Positions 50,748 to 59,076 of a stretch of 64,000 nucleotides of DNA are shown piece by piece. Made by a program: the position numbers and the translations under genes. Location: contig DATGLS010000032.1 in assembly GCA_035293985.1 (NCBI GenBank), forward strand, positions 62,001 to 126,000, read 5' to 3'. Under the pieces are notes generated by a model. That model was not told the origin of the DNA, did no database searches, and worked only from the letters and a program-made list of their open reading frames with translations. Position 1 is the stretch's first letter, and each line of letters starts with the position of its first letter. Origin of the DNA: JAVDCA01 sp035293985. GTDB taxonomy: Bacteria > Pseudomonadota > Alphaproteobacteria > Rhizobiales > Xanthobacteraceae.

Positions 50748-52445
50748 TCAGGTCGGCTTGCGGCCGAGACGATCGAAGCGGGCCTTCTGCTCATCGCTCA
50801 GCGATGCGTAGAACTTGTTGAGCGCCGGCCGCACCGTCTCGATCGCCTGCAGCATGCCTTTCAGCCGCTGCTCCATCGCGGCGACCCGCCCGGGCGGCGT
50901 CAGGGCCTGCCCGGTCGGACAGCTCTCGCTGAGGATTTGGCCCGCCTGTGCGGACGCGTCGTTGAGCGCCTTGAGGTCGGCTTCCTGCGCGTCGGTGAGG
51001 CGCAACGATTTGTCGATGCGGGCGGACGACAGGCTCGTATTCGGAGAATGCTGGCCGCACAGTTGCGCGACATCCGGCTGCGGCGCATTGCCGAAGGCGT
51101 TCTCGTCGAGCGCGTTGAAGCGCTCCTTCTGCTCGTCGGTGAGCGAGTCGTAGAACTTATCGAGCGCCGGCCGCACGGTCTCGACCGCCTGCAGCATCGC
51201 GTCTACCCGCTGATGCATTGCGGCCAACCGGCCGGTCGGGGTCGACGGCAGGTCATTCGGACAGGCCGCCTGCATGATGCTCACGGCCTTTTCGGTCGCC
51301 GACTTGAGCTGATCGAGCAAAGCCTGCTGTTGCTGGTTCGGCTGCACTTGGCGGGCGATCTGCTCGATCGGGAAGTTCGTCAGCCCCTGCGTCTCGCCGG
51401 AGCAGACCTGCGTCGCGGCAGCACCCGGCCTCGCGGCGTCGTTCTGGTAGGCGCGGCTCGACGCCGGCGCGCCCGCGTAAGCGTACTCGGCGCCGTACTG
51501 CGGCGCGTAGGCGCCATAGAGGCCTTCGAACACGTCGTCATAGGCGTACGGCCAGAACGTGTCGTAGGCATCGGGCCAGAACGTGTAGTCGACGAAGTCA
51601 TCGTAAGCGTACGGCCAGAACACCGGGCCGACGAAGCCGAGCACGAAGCCGAAATGATGATGATGACGATGATCCCGGTCCCAGTCGCGTCCCCACCGCG
51701 ATCGCGCAAAACGTCCCTGGAAGGTCGAGTTCGCGAGATTGCGCGCCGCCGGATTGCGGGCCCCGATATTGGCGAGCGCGGAATTGCGCAGGATCCGATT
51801 GTGGCCCGGCCCCTGGTGCAGGGCCGCTCGGTTCGTCGTCGCCGGCGCCGCGCCAACCGTGGTGTGGCCGTTCGGCCGATTGGCGGTGTTGCGGATGCTG
51901 TTGTCGTTGTGGATGTTGTTGTTGTGGATCGAACCGGTGGTCGATGGCGTCGAGGCATGCCGCGCGAAGCCTGGCTCATGTCGGCCGAGCTCATGTCCGC
52001 CGAGCTCATGTCGGCTCAGCTCGTGCCGACCCAGCTCATGCCGGCTGAAGCTTGGGGCATGCGCGGTTCGCGTTTCATTGCGGTGGGCGAAGCTCGGCGC
52101 CGCATGGCGCGCGAAGCTCGGCCCGGCGTGATGCTCGGCAAAATGCGGCGTGAAGCGCGGCCCCGCGACATGCGGCGCTGCGAAACGGGGCGCACCCGAA
52201 ATATGCGGTGCGGCCGAGAAATGCGGCGCGGCCGACACGTGCGGCGCAGCGGAGAAGTGCGGTGCGGCCGGCGCTGAAAAATGCGGCGCAGCAGGCGCCG
52301 CAAAATGTGGCGCGGCCGGCGCGGCCGAGATGTGTGGCGCAGCTGGCGCGCCGCCGCCGCGATGCTGTTGGGCGCTCGCCGTGACGGTCGTCAATGCCGA
52401 GGACGCGAGCAGAAGAGCTGCGATGACGCTGATACGTTTACACAT
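50748..52445 (-). CDS. LTXXQ/Spy-type exported protein with a long low-complexity N-terminus
   Basis: A 565-residue protein with a signal peptide (VIAALLLASSALTTVTASA). Residues ~30-110 are APHFSAP-type repeats; ~125-160 are His/Arg-rich with GRHELSRHELG repeats; ~180-190 hold IHNNNIHND; a His cluster (DRDHRHHHH) and Tyr/Trp/Asp-rich repeats (FWPYAYDDF, FWPDAYDTF) follow. The C-terminal ~230 residues contain two LTXXQ/CpxP-Spy-like helical repeats (DKFYDSLTDEQKERFNAL, NKFYASLSDEQKARFDRL). Spy-like proteins are periplasmic chaperones; the histidine density suggests metal binding (inference). ATG 52445 follows GGAGGA. Confidence 0.82.
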   Translation of the reverse strand: MCKRISVIAALLLASSALTTVTASAQQHRGGGAPAAPHISAAPAAPHFAAPAAPHFSAPAAPHFSAAPHVSAAPHFSAAPHISGAPRFAAPHVAGPRFTPHFAEHHAGPSFARHAAPSFAHRNETRTAHAPSFSRHELGRHELSRHELGGHELGRHEPGFARHASTPSTTGSIHNNNIHNDNSIRNTANRPNGHTTVGAAPATTNRAALHQGPGHNRILRNSALANIGARNPAARNLANSTFQGRFARSRWGRDWDRDHRHHHHFGFVLGFVGPVFWPYAYDDFVDYTFWPDAYDTFWPYAYDDVFEGLYGAYAPQYGAEYAYAGAPASSRAYQNDAARPGAAATQVCSGETQGLTNFPIEQIARQVQPNQQQQALLDQLKSATEKAVSIMQAACPNDLPSTPTGRLAAMHQRVDAMLQAVETVRPALDKFYDSLTDEQKERFNALDENAFGNAPQPDVAQLCGQHSPNTSLSSARIDKSLRLTDAQEADLKALNDASAQAGQILSESCPTGQALTPPGRVAAMEQRLKGMLQAIETVRPALNKFYASLSDEQKARFDRLGRKPT

Positions 52446-52564
52446 GACGGAATCCTCCACGTCGCCACTCCTGAAACGCACGGAAGGTCGGGAGGTTTCA
52501 CCTGCGACAGCACCGCACGCAATCGTGCGTGAGCCTGTCTTTTCGTTCATCGACAGCGAACGAT

Positions 52565-52951
52565 TCAGCCGCGTTGCGGCGCTTCGCGCGACAGTCCCTT
52601 CGCGGCCAGCTCGTCGAGGTAGGCGTGCCAATAAGCTGCGTAATTGCGCCCGAGGTCGACGAAATAGTCCCAGCTATAGATACCGGTCGAGTGCATGTCG
52701 TCGAACACGAGCCGCACCGCGTAATTGCCGATCGGATGCACCTCGAGCACCCGCACGTTCTGCTTGCCAGGCACGGTCTTACGCTCATCAGGCGAATGAC
52801 CCTGCACCTCGGCGCTCGGGCTCTTGACCCGCAGGTACTCCGCCGGCAACTCGAAGCGCTCGCCCGTGTCGAACGTGACGATGAGTGCGGCGCGGTCGCG
52901 CCGCAGCTTGATTTCGGTTGGCCAGGCAGAAGATGCTGAGGATGCGGACAT
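52565..52951 (-). CDS. DUF971 (GBBH-like N-terminal) domain protein
   Basis: A 128-residue protein made of a single DUF971 domain: TEIKLRRDRAALIVTFDTGE, PAEYLRVKSPSAEVQGH and GNYAVRLVFDDMHSTGIYSW then DYFVDLG. It corresponds to the N-terminal domain of gamma-butyrobetaine hydroxylase. In many bacteria it is a free-standing protein next to molybdenum-cofactor or Fe-S genes; here it is divergent from moaA, 161 bp away. Confidence 0.83.
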   Translation of the reverse strand: MSASSASSAWPTEIKLRRDRAALIVTFDTGERFELPAEYLRVKSPSAEVQGHSPDERKTVPGKQNVRVLEVHPIGNYAVRLVFDDMHSTGIYSWDYFVDLGRNYAAYWHAYLDELAAKGLSREAPQRG

Positions 52952-53112
52952 GGCGGGTTCCGGGCGGCATTCGGTCGCCGCGCAGCACGGAAAATATGAG
53001 CCCGGTCATGCCCTTGTCGAGACCACCGACTCGCCAATCGGGCCGCGAGGCCTTATATACGTTCGGACCGGCGGGACGGCCGCAAGGCCGACTTGCCAAG
53101 CGCAACGCGGGT

Positions 53113-54174
53113 ATGAATGGCGTGACGCAAAGCACCCAGATTGCCGGCGAGCTCGAGTTCGACCGTGCGGCCCATCCGGCGCCCCTCGTCGACCCGTTCG
53201 GCCGCACGATCTCCTATCTGCGCGTCTCGGTCACCGATCGCTGCGATTTCCGCTGCGTCTACTGCATGTCCGAGAACATGTCGTTCCTGCCCAAGGCCGA
53301 CATCCTCACGCTGGAGGAGCTCGACCGCCTGTGCTCGGCCTTCGTCGCGCGCGGCGTCCGCAAGCTGCGCCTGACCGGCGGCGAGCCGCTGGTGCGGCGC
53401 GGGATCATGACGCTGTTCGCCTCGCTCTCGCGCCACCTCGCGGCCGGCGCGCTCGATGAGCTGACGCTGACGACCAACGGCTCGCAGCTCCGCAAGTACG
53501 CGGGCGAGCTCGCGGCGCACGGCGTCAAACGCATCAACGTCTCGCTCGATACGCGCGATCCGGACAAGTTCCGCGCGATCACCCGCTGGGGCGATCTCGA
53601 CCAGGTCCTCGCCGGCATCCAGGCGGCGCGCGCCGCCGGGCTCGCGGTCAAGATCAACGCAGTCGCGCTCAAGGGCGTCAACGAGGACGAGTTCGCCGAT
53701 CTGATCGAATGGGCGCATGGCGACGGCATGGATCTCACCATCATCGAGGTGATGCCGCTCGGCGACGTCGGCGAAGGCCGGCTCGACCAGTACCTGCCGC
53801 TCTCGATGGTGCGCGCCCGCCTTGCCGAGCGCTTCACGCTCGAGGATATCGACTATGCGACCGGCGGTCCGGCGCGTTACGTGCGGGTGGCCGAGACCGA
53901 CGGCCGGCTCGGCTTCATCACGCCACTCACGCATAATTTCTGCGAATCCTGCAACCGCGTACGCGTCACCTGCACCGGCACCCTGTTCATGTGCCTCGGC
54001 CAGGAGGACGCCACCGACCTGCGCGCGCCCTTGCGGGCCTCCGAGAGCAACGACCTGCTCCATGCCGCGATCGAGGAAGCGATCAGCCGCAAGCCGAAGG
54101 GGCATGATTTCGTCATCGACCGGCGCCACAAACGCCCGGCGCTCGCCCGCCACATGAGCGTGACCGGCGGCTGA
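53113..54174 (+). CDS. moaA: GTP 3',8-cyclase MoaA
   Basis: A 353-residue radical-SAM enzyme for the first step of molybdenum cofactor synthesis. The N-terminal cluster motif is CDFRCVYC (Cx3Cx2C), the family block LRLTGGEPLVRRGI follows, and the C-terminal second cluster is CESCNRVRVTCTGTLFMC. The protein ends in SVTGG, the conserved Gly-Gly tail needed for activity. The ATG at 53113 was chosen by family length, although its ribosome site is weak. Its product would serve the molybdenum hydroxylase encoded at 12366. Confidence 0.93.
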   Translation: MNGVTQSTQIAGELEFDRAAHPAPLVDPFGRTISYLRVSVTDRCDFRCVYCMSENMSFLPKADILTLEELDRLCSAFVARGVRKLRLTGGEPLVRRGIMTLFASLSRHLAAGALDELTLTTNGSQLRKYAGELAAHGVKRINVSLDTRDPDKFRAITRWGDLDQVLAGIQAARAAGLAVKINAVALKGVNEDEFADLIEWAHGDGMDLTIIEVMPLGDVGEGRLDQYLPLSMVRARLAERFTLEDIDYATGGPARYVRVAETDGRLGFITPLTHNFCESCNRVRVTCTGTLFMCLGQEDATDLRAPLRASESNDLLHAAIEEAISRKPKGHDFVIDRRHKRPALARHMSVTGG

Positions 54175-54344
54175 CGGGCCACTGCCCCACCGGCGCAAAA
54201 GTTTCAATTGCGCGCGCGGTGGTATTCGGATTTAAGGTCGATGGATTGCGCCTGAGGGAATTGGCTGGGCGCGAGGCAAGCTTTCGCGGCTTCGCAGCGC
54301 GCCGGGACGCGCGTGGAGCCTTGCGTCAGTCCGAGGGGGGAACC

Positions 54345-54884
54345 GTGCGGGGGCTGCTCGCCGTCAGCTCATTCATCGACTGGATCAACGAGAAGATCGG
54401 TCTCGTCACCAACTTCCTCGTCCTGCTCGCCTGCGTGGTCAGCGCCGGCAACGCCATGTCGCGCTACGCCTTCAACCTGAGCTCGAATGCCTGGCTCGAG
54501 GTGCAGTGGTACATGTTCGCCGTCATCGTGATGTTCGGCGCTGCCTATACGCTCAAGCGCAACGAGCACGTGCGGGTGGAAATCTTCTATCTGATGCTGT
54601 CCGAGCGCGGCCAGCTCTGGCTCGACCTCGTCTGCACCGTCATCTTCATGGTGCCGATTTGCCTGCTGCTCGCCTACCTGTCGTGGCCGTTCTTCAAGAT
54701 GTCGTATGACGTCAGCGAGATATCGGGCAACGCGGGCGGCCTCGTGCGCTGGCCGATCAAGTTCGTGCTTCCGGCCGGCTTCGTGCTGCTCGCCCTGCAG
54801 GGCGTCTCGGAGATCATCAAGCGCATGGCCGCGCTCGTCGGCCTGACGACGGTCGACGCCAAGTACGAAAGGCCGGTGCAATGA
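54345..54884 (+). CDS. TRAP transporter small permease subunit (DctQ/TakQ-like)
   Basis: A 179-residue protein with four membrane segments: IGLVTNFLVLLACVVSAGNA, WYMFAVIVMFGAAYTLKRNE, VCTVIFMVPICLLLAYLSWP and a last one near VLPAGFVLLALQGVSE. NEHVRVEIFY is the conserved DctQ loop. GTG at 54345 is preceded by GAGGGGGGAA. Its stop overlaps the start of the large subunit (ATGA), so the two are coupled. The receptors are probably the TakP-like proteins at 61287 and 62667. Confidence 0.87.
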   Translation: MRGLLAVSSFIDWINEKIGLVTNFLVLLACVVSAGNAMSRYAFNLSSNAWLEVQWYMFAVIVMFGAAYTLKRNEHVRVEIFYLMLSERGQLWLDLVCTVIFMVPICLLLAYLSWPFFKMSYDVSEISGNAGGLVRWPIKFVLPAGFVLLALQGVSEIIKRMAALVGLTTVDAKYERPVQ

Positions 54885-56467
54885 TCACCGAGCCGATGAT
54901 GCCGCCCCTGATGTTCGGTGGCCTCGTGCTGTTTCTGCTGATCGGCTATCCGGTCGCCTTCTCGCTCGCGGCGCTCGGCATCACGTTCGCGTTCATCGCC
55001 ATCTCGCACGGCTTCTTCGACCTCAACTACCTGCAGGCCATCCCGGGCCGCGTGTTCGGCAACGTGCTGTCGAACGAGCTGCTGCTCGCGATTCCGTTCT
55101 TCACCTTCATGGGCTCGGTGCTCGAGCGCTGCGGCCTCGCCGAAGACATGCTCGACTCGATGGGCCAGCTGTTCGGCCCGGTGCGCGGGGGCCTCGGCTA
55201 CTCGGTCATCCTGGTCGGCTTCATCCTCGGCGCGATCACCGGCACGGTCGCCGCGCAGGTCATCGCCATGGCGCTGATCTCGATGCCGGTGATGATCCGT
55301 TACGGCTACAACATGCGCTACACCACCGGCGTGCTCGCGGCCTCGGGCACGATCACCCAGCTGGTGCCGCCCTCGCTGGTGCTGATCGTGCTCGCCGACC
55401 AGCTCGGCAAGTCGGTGGGCGACATGTATCTCGGCGCCTGGGGTCCGTCGGTCTTCCAGATCTTCCTGTTCGCCGGCTACACGTTCATCCTCGGCATCTT
55501 CAAGCCCGACCACGTTCCGCCGGTGCCGAAAGAGGCGCGCACGCTCACGGGCTGGAAGCTGTGGAAGAAATGCCTGATGGGGATCATCCCCTCGGCGGTG
55601 CTGATCTTCGTCGTGCTCGGCACCATGATGCTCGGCCTCACCACGCCGACCGAGGCCGGCGCCATGGGGGCGATCGGCGCCATCGTGCTCGCGGTGCTGC
55701 ATCACAAGGAGTTCAGCCGCAGCGGTCACATCGTCCTCGTGGTGGGCCTCGTCGCCTGCGCGGTCGGCACCGTATTTGCGCTGCTCGACATGCTGACCCC
55801 GTTCCGCATCGCATTCGCGATCATGTATGCGGCGATCGTCTGGATCTGCCTCGAGGCGGTGCGCATCAGGGATCTCCGAGCGCTGATCAAGCAGGGCTAC
55901 GAGACGACCATGCGCATCACCGCCATGGTCGCCTTCATCCTGATCGGCTCGACCTGCTTCTCGGTCGTCTTCCTCGGCGTCGACGGCGAGGCCTGGCTCG
56001 AGCACATGCTCACGTCGTTGCCCGGCGGTGCCTGGGGCTTCCTCGCCTTCATCAACCTGTTCATCTTCTTCCTCGCCTTCTTCCTCGACTTCTTCGAGAT
56101 CGCCTTCATCATCATCCCGATGATCGCGCCCACCGCGCAGCACGTGCTCGCGCCGATCGTCGGCCCTGACGCGGCGCTGATCTGGTTTGGCGTGATGCTG
56201 TGCGTGAACATGCAGACCTCGTTCATGCACCCACCGTTCGGGTTCGCGCTGTTCTATTTGCGCGGCGTCGCCCCGAAGGAGGTCAAGAGCTCGGACATCT
56301 ACTGGGGCGCCCTGCCCTGGGTCGGCCTGCAGCTCATCATGGTGGCGCTGGTGATCGCATTCCCGATCACCGTCACGGCCTTGCTCGAAGGGCCGTCCAA
56401 GGTGGATCCGAAAAAGATCGAGCTCAACATCACCCTGCCCGACGCCCCGCCTATCGACCTCAAGTGA
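54881..56467 (+). CDS. TRAP transporter large permease subunit (DctM/TakM-like)
   Basis: A 528-residue inner-membrane protein, longer than the ~430-residue DctM because of an insert of about 90 residues (~250-350) between helices, as in FcbT3/TakM-type subunits. Conserved blocks: LLAIPFFTFMGSVLERCGLA, GFILGAITGTVAAQVIAM, ASGTITQLVPPSLVLIVLAD and LTTPTEAGAMGAIGAI. It uses the sodium gradient to import organic acids. Overlaps the small subunit gene by 4 bp. Confidence 0.88.
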   Translation: MITEPMMPPLMFGGLVLFLLIGYPVAFSLAALGITFAFIAISHGFFDLNYLQAIPGRVFGNVLSNELLLAIPFFTFMGSVLERCGLAEDMLDSMGQLFGPVRGGLGYSVILVGFILGAITGTVAAQVIAMALISMPVMIRYGYNMRYTTGVLAASGTITQLVPPSLVLIVLADQLGKSVGDMYLGAWGPSVFQIFLFAGYTFILGIFKPDHVPPVPKEARTLTGWKLWKKCLMGIIPSAVLIFVVLGTMMLGLTTPTEAGAMGAIGAIVLAVLHHKEFSRSGHIVLVVGLVACAVGTVFALLDMLTPFRIAFAIMYAAIVWICLEAVRIRDLRALIKQGYETTMRITAMVAFILIGSTCFSVVFLGVDGEAWLEHMLTSLPGGAWGFLAFINLFIFFLAFFLDFFEIAFIIIPMIAPTAQHVLAPIVGPDAALIWFGVMLCVNMQTSFMHPPFGFALFYLRGVAPKEVKSSDIYWGALPWVGLQLIMVALVIAFPITVTALLEGPSKVDPKKIELNITLPDAPPIDLK

Positions 56468-56549
56468 CGCCGTTCCGGGCGATGCGGGAAACCGCTATGC
56501 TGGGCGCAAACGATCACGCGCGGAATGTTCAAACATTTGGGAGAGCCGA

Positions 56550-57296
56550 ATGAAACTGCTGCTGATGGCCGCATTCCTCGCCGGCGCCTTTTCGGCACGC
56601 GCGGTGGCGGCTGAAATCAAGGTGCTGTCCGCTGGCGCGGTCGAGCCCGGCATCAGGCAGGCCGCCGAGGCCTATCAGCGGGCGACAGGCAACACGATCA
56701 GCATCCAGTTCAACACCGCGCCGCAGCTCGTGAAGAAGCTCGCCGACGGCGTCGTCGCCGACATCCTCATTGCGCCGCCGGGCGTGCTCGACGGGCAGGT
56801 GAAGGACGGCAAGGCCGTCGCCGACGGCCGCACCATGCTCGGCCGCGTCGGCGCCGGAATTCTGGTGCGCGCCGGCGCGCCGCTCCCTGATGTCTCGAGC
56901 GTCGACGCGCTCAAGCGCGCGCTCATCGCGGCCGACCGGGTCGTCTACAACACGGCCTCCTCGGGCCTCTACATCGAGAAGATGCTCGAACGCATCGGCG
57001 TCGGCGCCGAGGTCAAGGCGAAGACCCAGCGCTATCCGACCGGCGAAGCCGTGATGATGCACATCATCAGCGGCAAGGGAAACGAGATCGGCTTCGGCGC
57101 CATCACCGAGATCAAGCAGTTCGAGCCGAAGGGCGCCAAGCTCGTCGGCCCGCTGCCGGCGGAGCTGCAGAACTACACGAGCTACGGCGTCGCCATGCTG
57201 TCGAACGCGCCCGCGAAGGACGCGGCCAAGGCGTTCCTCGCTTATCTCGCCTCCTCGGATGCGAAGAGGCTCTTCGCAAGCGCCGGAATAGAGTAG
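56550..57296 (+). CDS. ModA-like extracellular solute-binding protein
   Basis: A 248-residue periplasmic protein with a signal peptide (LLMAAFLAGAFSARAVA). It has the ModA/type II fold order: IKVLSAGAVEPGIRQAAEAY, FNTAPQLVKKLADGVVADIL, TASSGLYIEKMLERIGV and GKGNEIGFGAITEIKQF. The typical molybdate-binding start AASSL is replaced by SAGAVEP, as in ModA-like proteins of unknown ligand. There is no ABC permease or ATPase beside it; it lies 82 bp after the TRAP genes and may be in their transcript. Confidence 0.82.
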   Translation: MKLLLMAAFLAGAFSARAVAAEIKVLSAGAVEPGIRQAAEAYQRATGNTISIQFNTAPQLVKKLADGVVADILIAPPGVLDGQVKDGKAVADGRTMLGRVGAGILVRAGAPLPDVSSVDALKRALIAADRVVYNTASSGLYIEKMLERIGVGAEVKAKTQRYPTGEAVMMHIISGKGNEIGFGAITEIKQFEPKGAKLVGPLPAELQNYTSYGVAMLSNAPAKDAAKAFLAYLASSDAKRLFASAGIE

Positions 57297-57543
57297 GCCG
57301 AGCGACTCGCTCTCGGGACGACAAGCAGCCAAGCACACACGAGACATCGCGTCCGTCCGCGCGCCGAGCGCCGATTGTCTGCGCCAGTATCATCATGCCG
57401 GCCGAGGCGATCACGCGAAGCGAAAGCGCGCCGCCGCCGGCCGCATGGACCCGTACGGAACCGGGCCGCGATGGCGCGATTGGTGTTCGGGACGGATGCG
57501 ATATTCCGGGCCCTCGCCATCATTACGGCCGGAGACCTCGCAT

Positions 57544-59076
57544 TTGAACCGACGAAGCTTCATCCTTGGGGTCGGTGCACCGTTGCTTGCCGAGGCCGCA
57601 ACGCGAGCACCCATGGCGGCGCTGGCGCAAGCGGCGCCGGCCGCCGAGACCGGCCCCCCCTTCACCGCATCCACCGTGCGCCAGCTCGCGCGCGACCTCG
57701 CCCAGCATGACTTCAAGCCACCGGACTCGACACTGCCCGAGAACCTCAAGAATCTCACCTACGACCAATACCGTTCGATCCGCTTCCTGCCGGAGCGCGC
57801 TTTGTGGAAGGACGATCATCTGCGCTTCCAGGCGCAGTTCTTCCACCGTGGCTTCTACTACAAGACTCGTGTCGACATCTTCCAAGTCGTCGACGGGCGC
57901 GCGCTGCCGATCCGCTACTCGCCGAGCCTGTTCGACTTCGGCAAGGTGACGCCGCCCGCGCCCGATGCCGACCTCGGCTTCGCCGGTTTTCGGCTGCATG
58001 CGCCGATCAATCGGCCCGACTACTACGACGAGGTCTGCGTCTTTCTCGGCGCGAGCTACTTCCGGGCCGTCGCCAAGGGCCAGATCTACGGACTCTCGGC
58101 GCGCGGCCTCTCGATCGGCACCGCGGACCCGAAAGGCGAGGAGTTCCCCTACTTCAAGAGCTTCTGGATCGAGAAGCCGGCGCTCAACGCCGATTCGATC
58201 GTCGTCCACGCGCTGCTCGATTCGCAAAGCCTCGCCGGCGCCTATCGGTTCACCATCCGGCCCGGCGACGCCACCGTCTTCGACGCCGAGGTCGCGCTCT
58301 ATCCGCGCCGCGACATCGCGAATGTGGGATTCGCGCCCACGACCAGCATGTTCTTCTTCGATTTCAACGACCGTCAGGGCGTCGACGACTATCGCCCCGC
58401 GGTGCACGATTCCGACGGGCTTGCCATGCGCAACGGCCGCGGCGAGGACCTGTGGCGTCCGCTCAACAATCCGCGCGACCTGCAGGTTTCGATCTTCGCC
58501 GACACCAATCCGCGCGGCTTCGGCCTCATGCAGCGCCAGCGCGATTTCCGCACCTACCAGGATCTCGAGGCGCATTACGAAAAGCGCCCGAGCCTGTGGG
58601 TCGAGCCGATCGGCGACTGGGGCGAAGGCGCGGTGACGCTCGTCGAGATCCCCACCAAGGAGGAAATCCACGACAACATTGTCGCCTTCTGGCGTCCGAA
58701 GGATGGCCTCAAGCAGAAGGGCGAGCACAGCTTCACCTATCGGCTGCATTGGGGCGCGGAAAAGCCGAGCGCTCTGCCGCTCGCCCGCGTGGTCAAGACG
58801 CGCATCGGCGCGGGGCCCGACAGCACCCGGCTGTTGGTGCTCGACGTGATCGGCGAAAAGCTCAAGGGGGCGAAGATCGAGAGCTCGAAGGCGAACCTGA
58901 CCGCCGATAAGGGAAAAATCTCCAACGTCGTGATCGAGCCCAACCCCGAGACGGGCGGGTGGCGCCTGAGCTTCCGCCTCGCCGCCGGCAACGCGCCGAT
59001 CGTCGAGCTTCGCGGCCAGTTGATGCAAGGCGACGCGGCGCTCTCCGAGGTTTGGGTCTATCGATGGACCGCCTGA
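57544..59076 (+). CDS. opgG: Periplasmic glucan biosynthesis protein OpgG/MdoG
   Basis: A 510-residue periplasmic protein. The TTG at 57544 (GGAGA upstream) gives a twin-arginine-like signal NRRSFILGVGAPLLAEAA; no ATG fits. Family blocks: FTASTVRQLARDLAQHDFKP, YDQYRSIRFLPERALWK, FHRGFYYKTRVDIFQV, PTTSMFFFDFNDRQGVDDYR and SLWVEPIGDWGEGAVTLVEI. It acts in backbone synthesis or branching of osmoregulated periplasmic glucans. Its 3' end overlaps opgH by 13 bp, the standard operon order. Confidence 0.92.
   Translation: MNRRSFILGVGAPLLAEAATRAPMAALAQAAPAAETGPPFTASTVRQLARDLAQHDFKPPDSTLPENLKNLTYDQYRSIRFLPERALWKDDHLRFQAQFFHRGFYYKTRVDIFQVVDGRALPIRYSPSLFDFGKVTPPAPDADLGFAGFRLHAPINRPDYYDEVCVFLGASYFRAVAKGQIYGLSARGLSIGTADPKGEEFPYFKSFWIEKPALNADSIVVHALLDSQSLAGAYRFTIRPGDATVFDAEVALYPRRDIANVGFAPTTSMFFFDFNDRQGVDDYRPAVHDSDGLAMRNGRGEDLWRPLNNPRDLQVSIFADTNPRGFGLMQRQRDFRTYQDLEAHYEKRPSLWVEPIGDWGEGAVTLVEIPTKEEIHDNIVAFWRPKDGLKQKGEHSFTYRLHWGAEKPSALPLARVVKTRIGAGPDSTRLLVLDVIGEKLKGAKIESSKANLTADKGKISNVVIEPNPETGGWRLSFRLAAGNAPIVELRGQLMQGDAALSEVWVYRWTA

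Noticed and set aside
54192..54215. GCGCAAAAGTTTCA before the TRAP genes as another copy of the shared motif
   Set aside because: The core differs (extra A, no TTCCA/TGTCCA) and there is no GNTANNNT at the right distance; the gene downstream begins 130 bp away.
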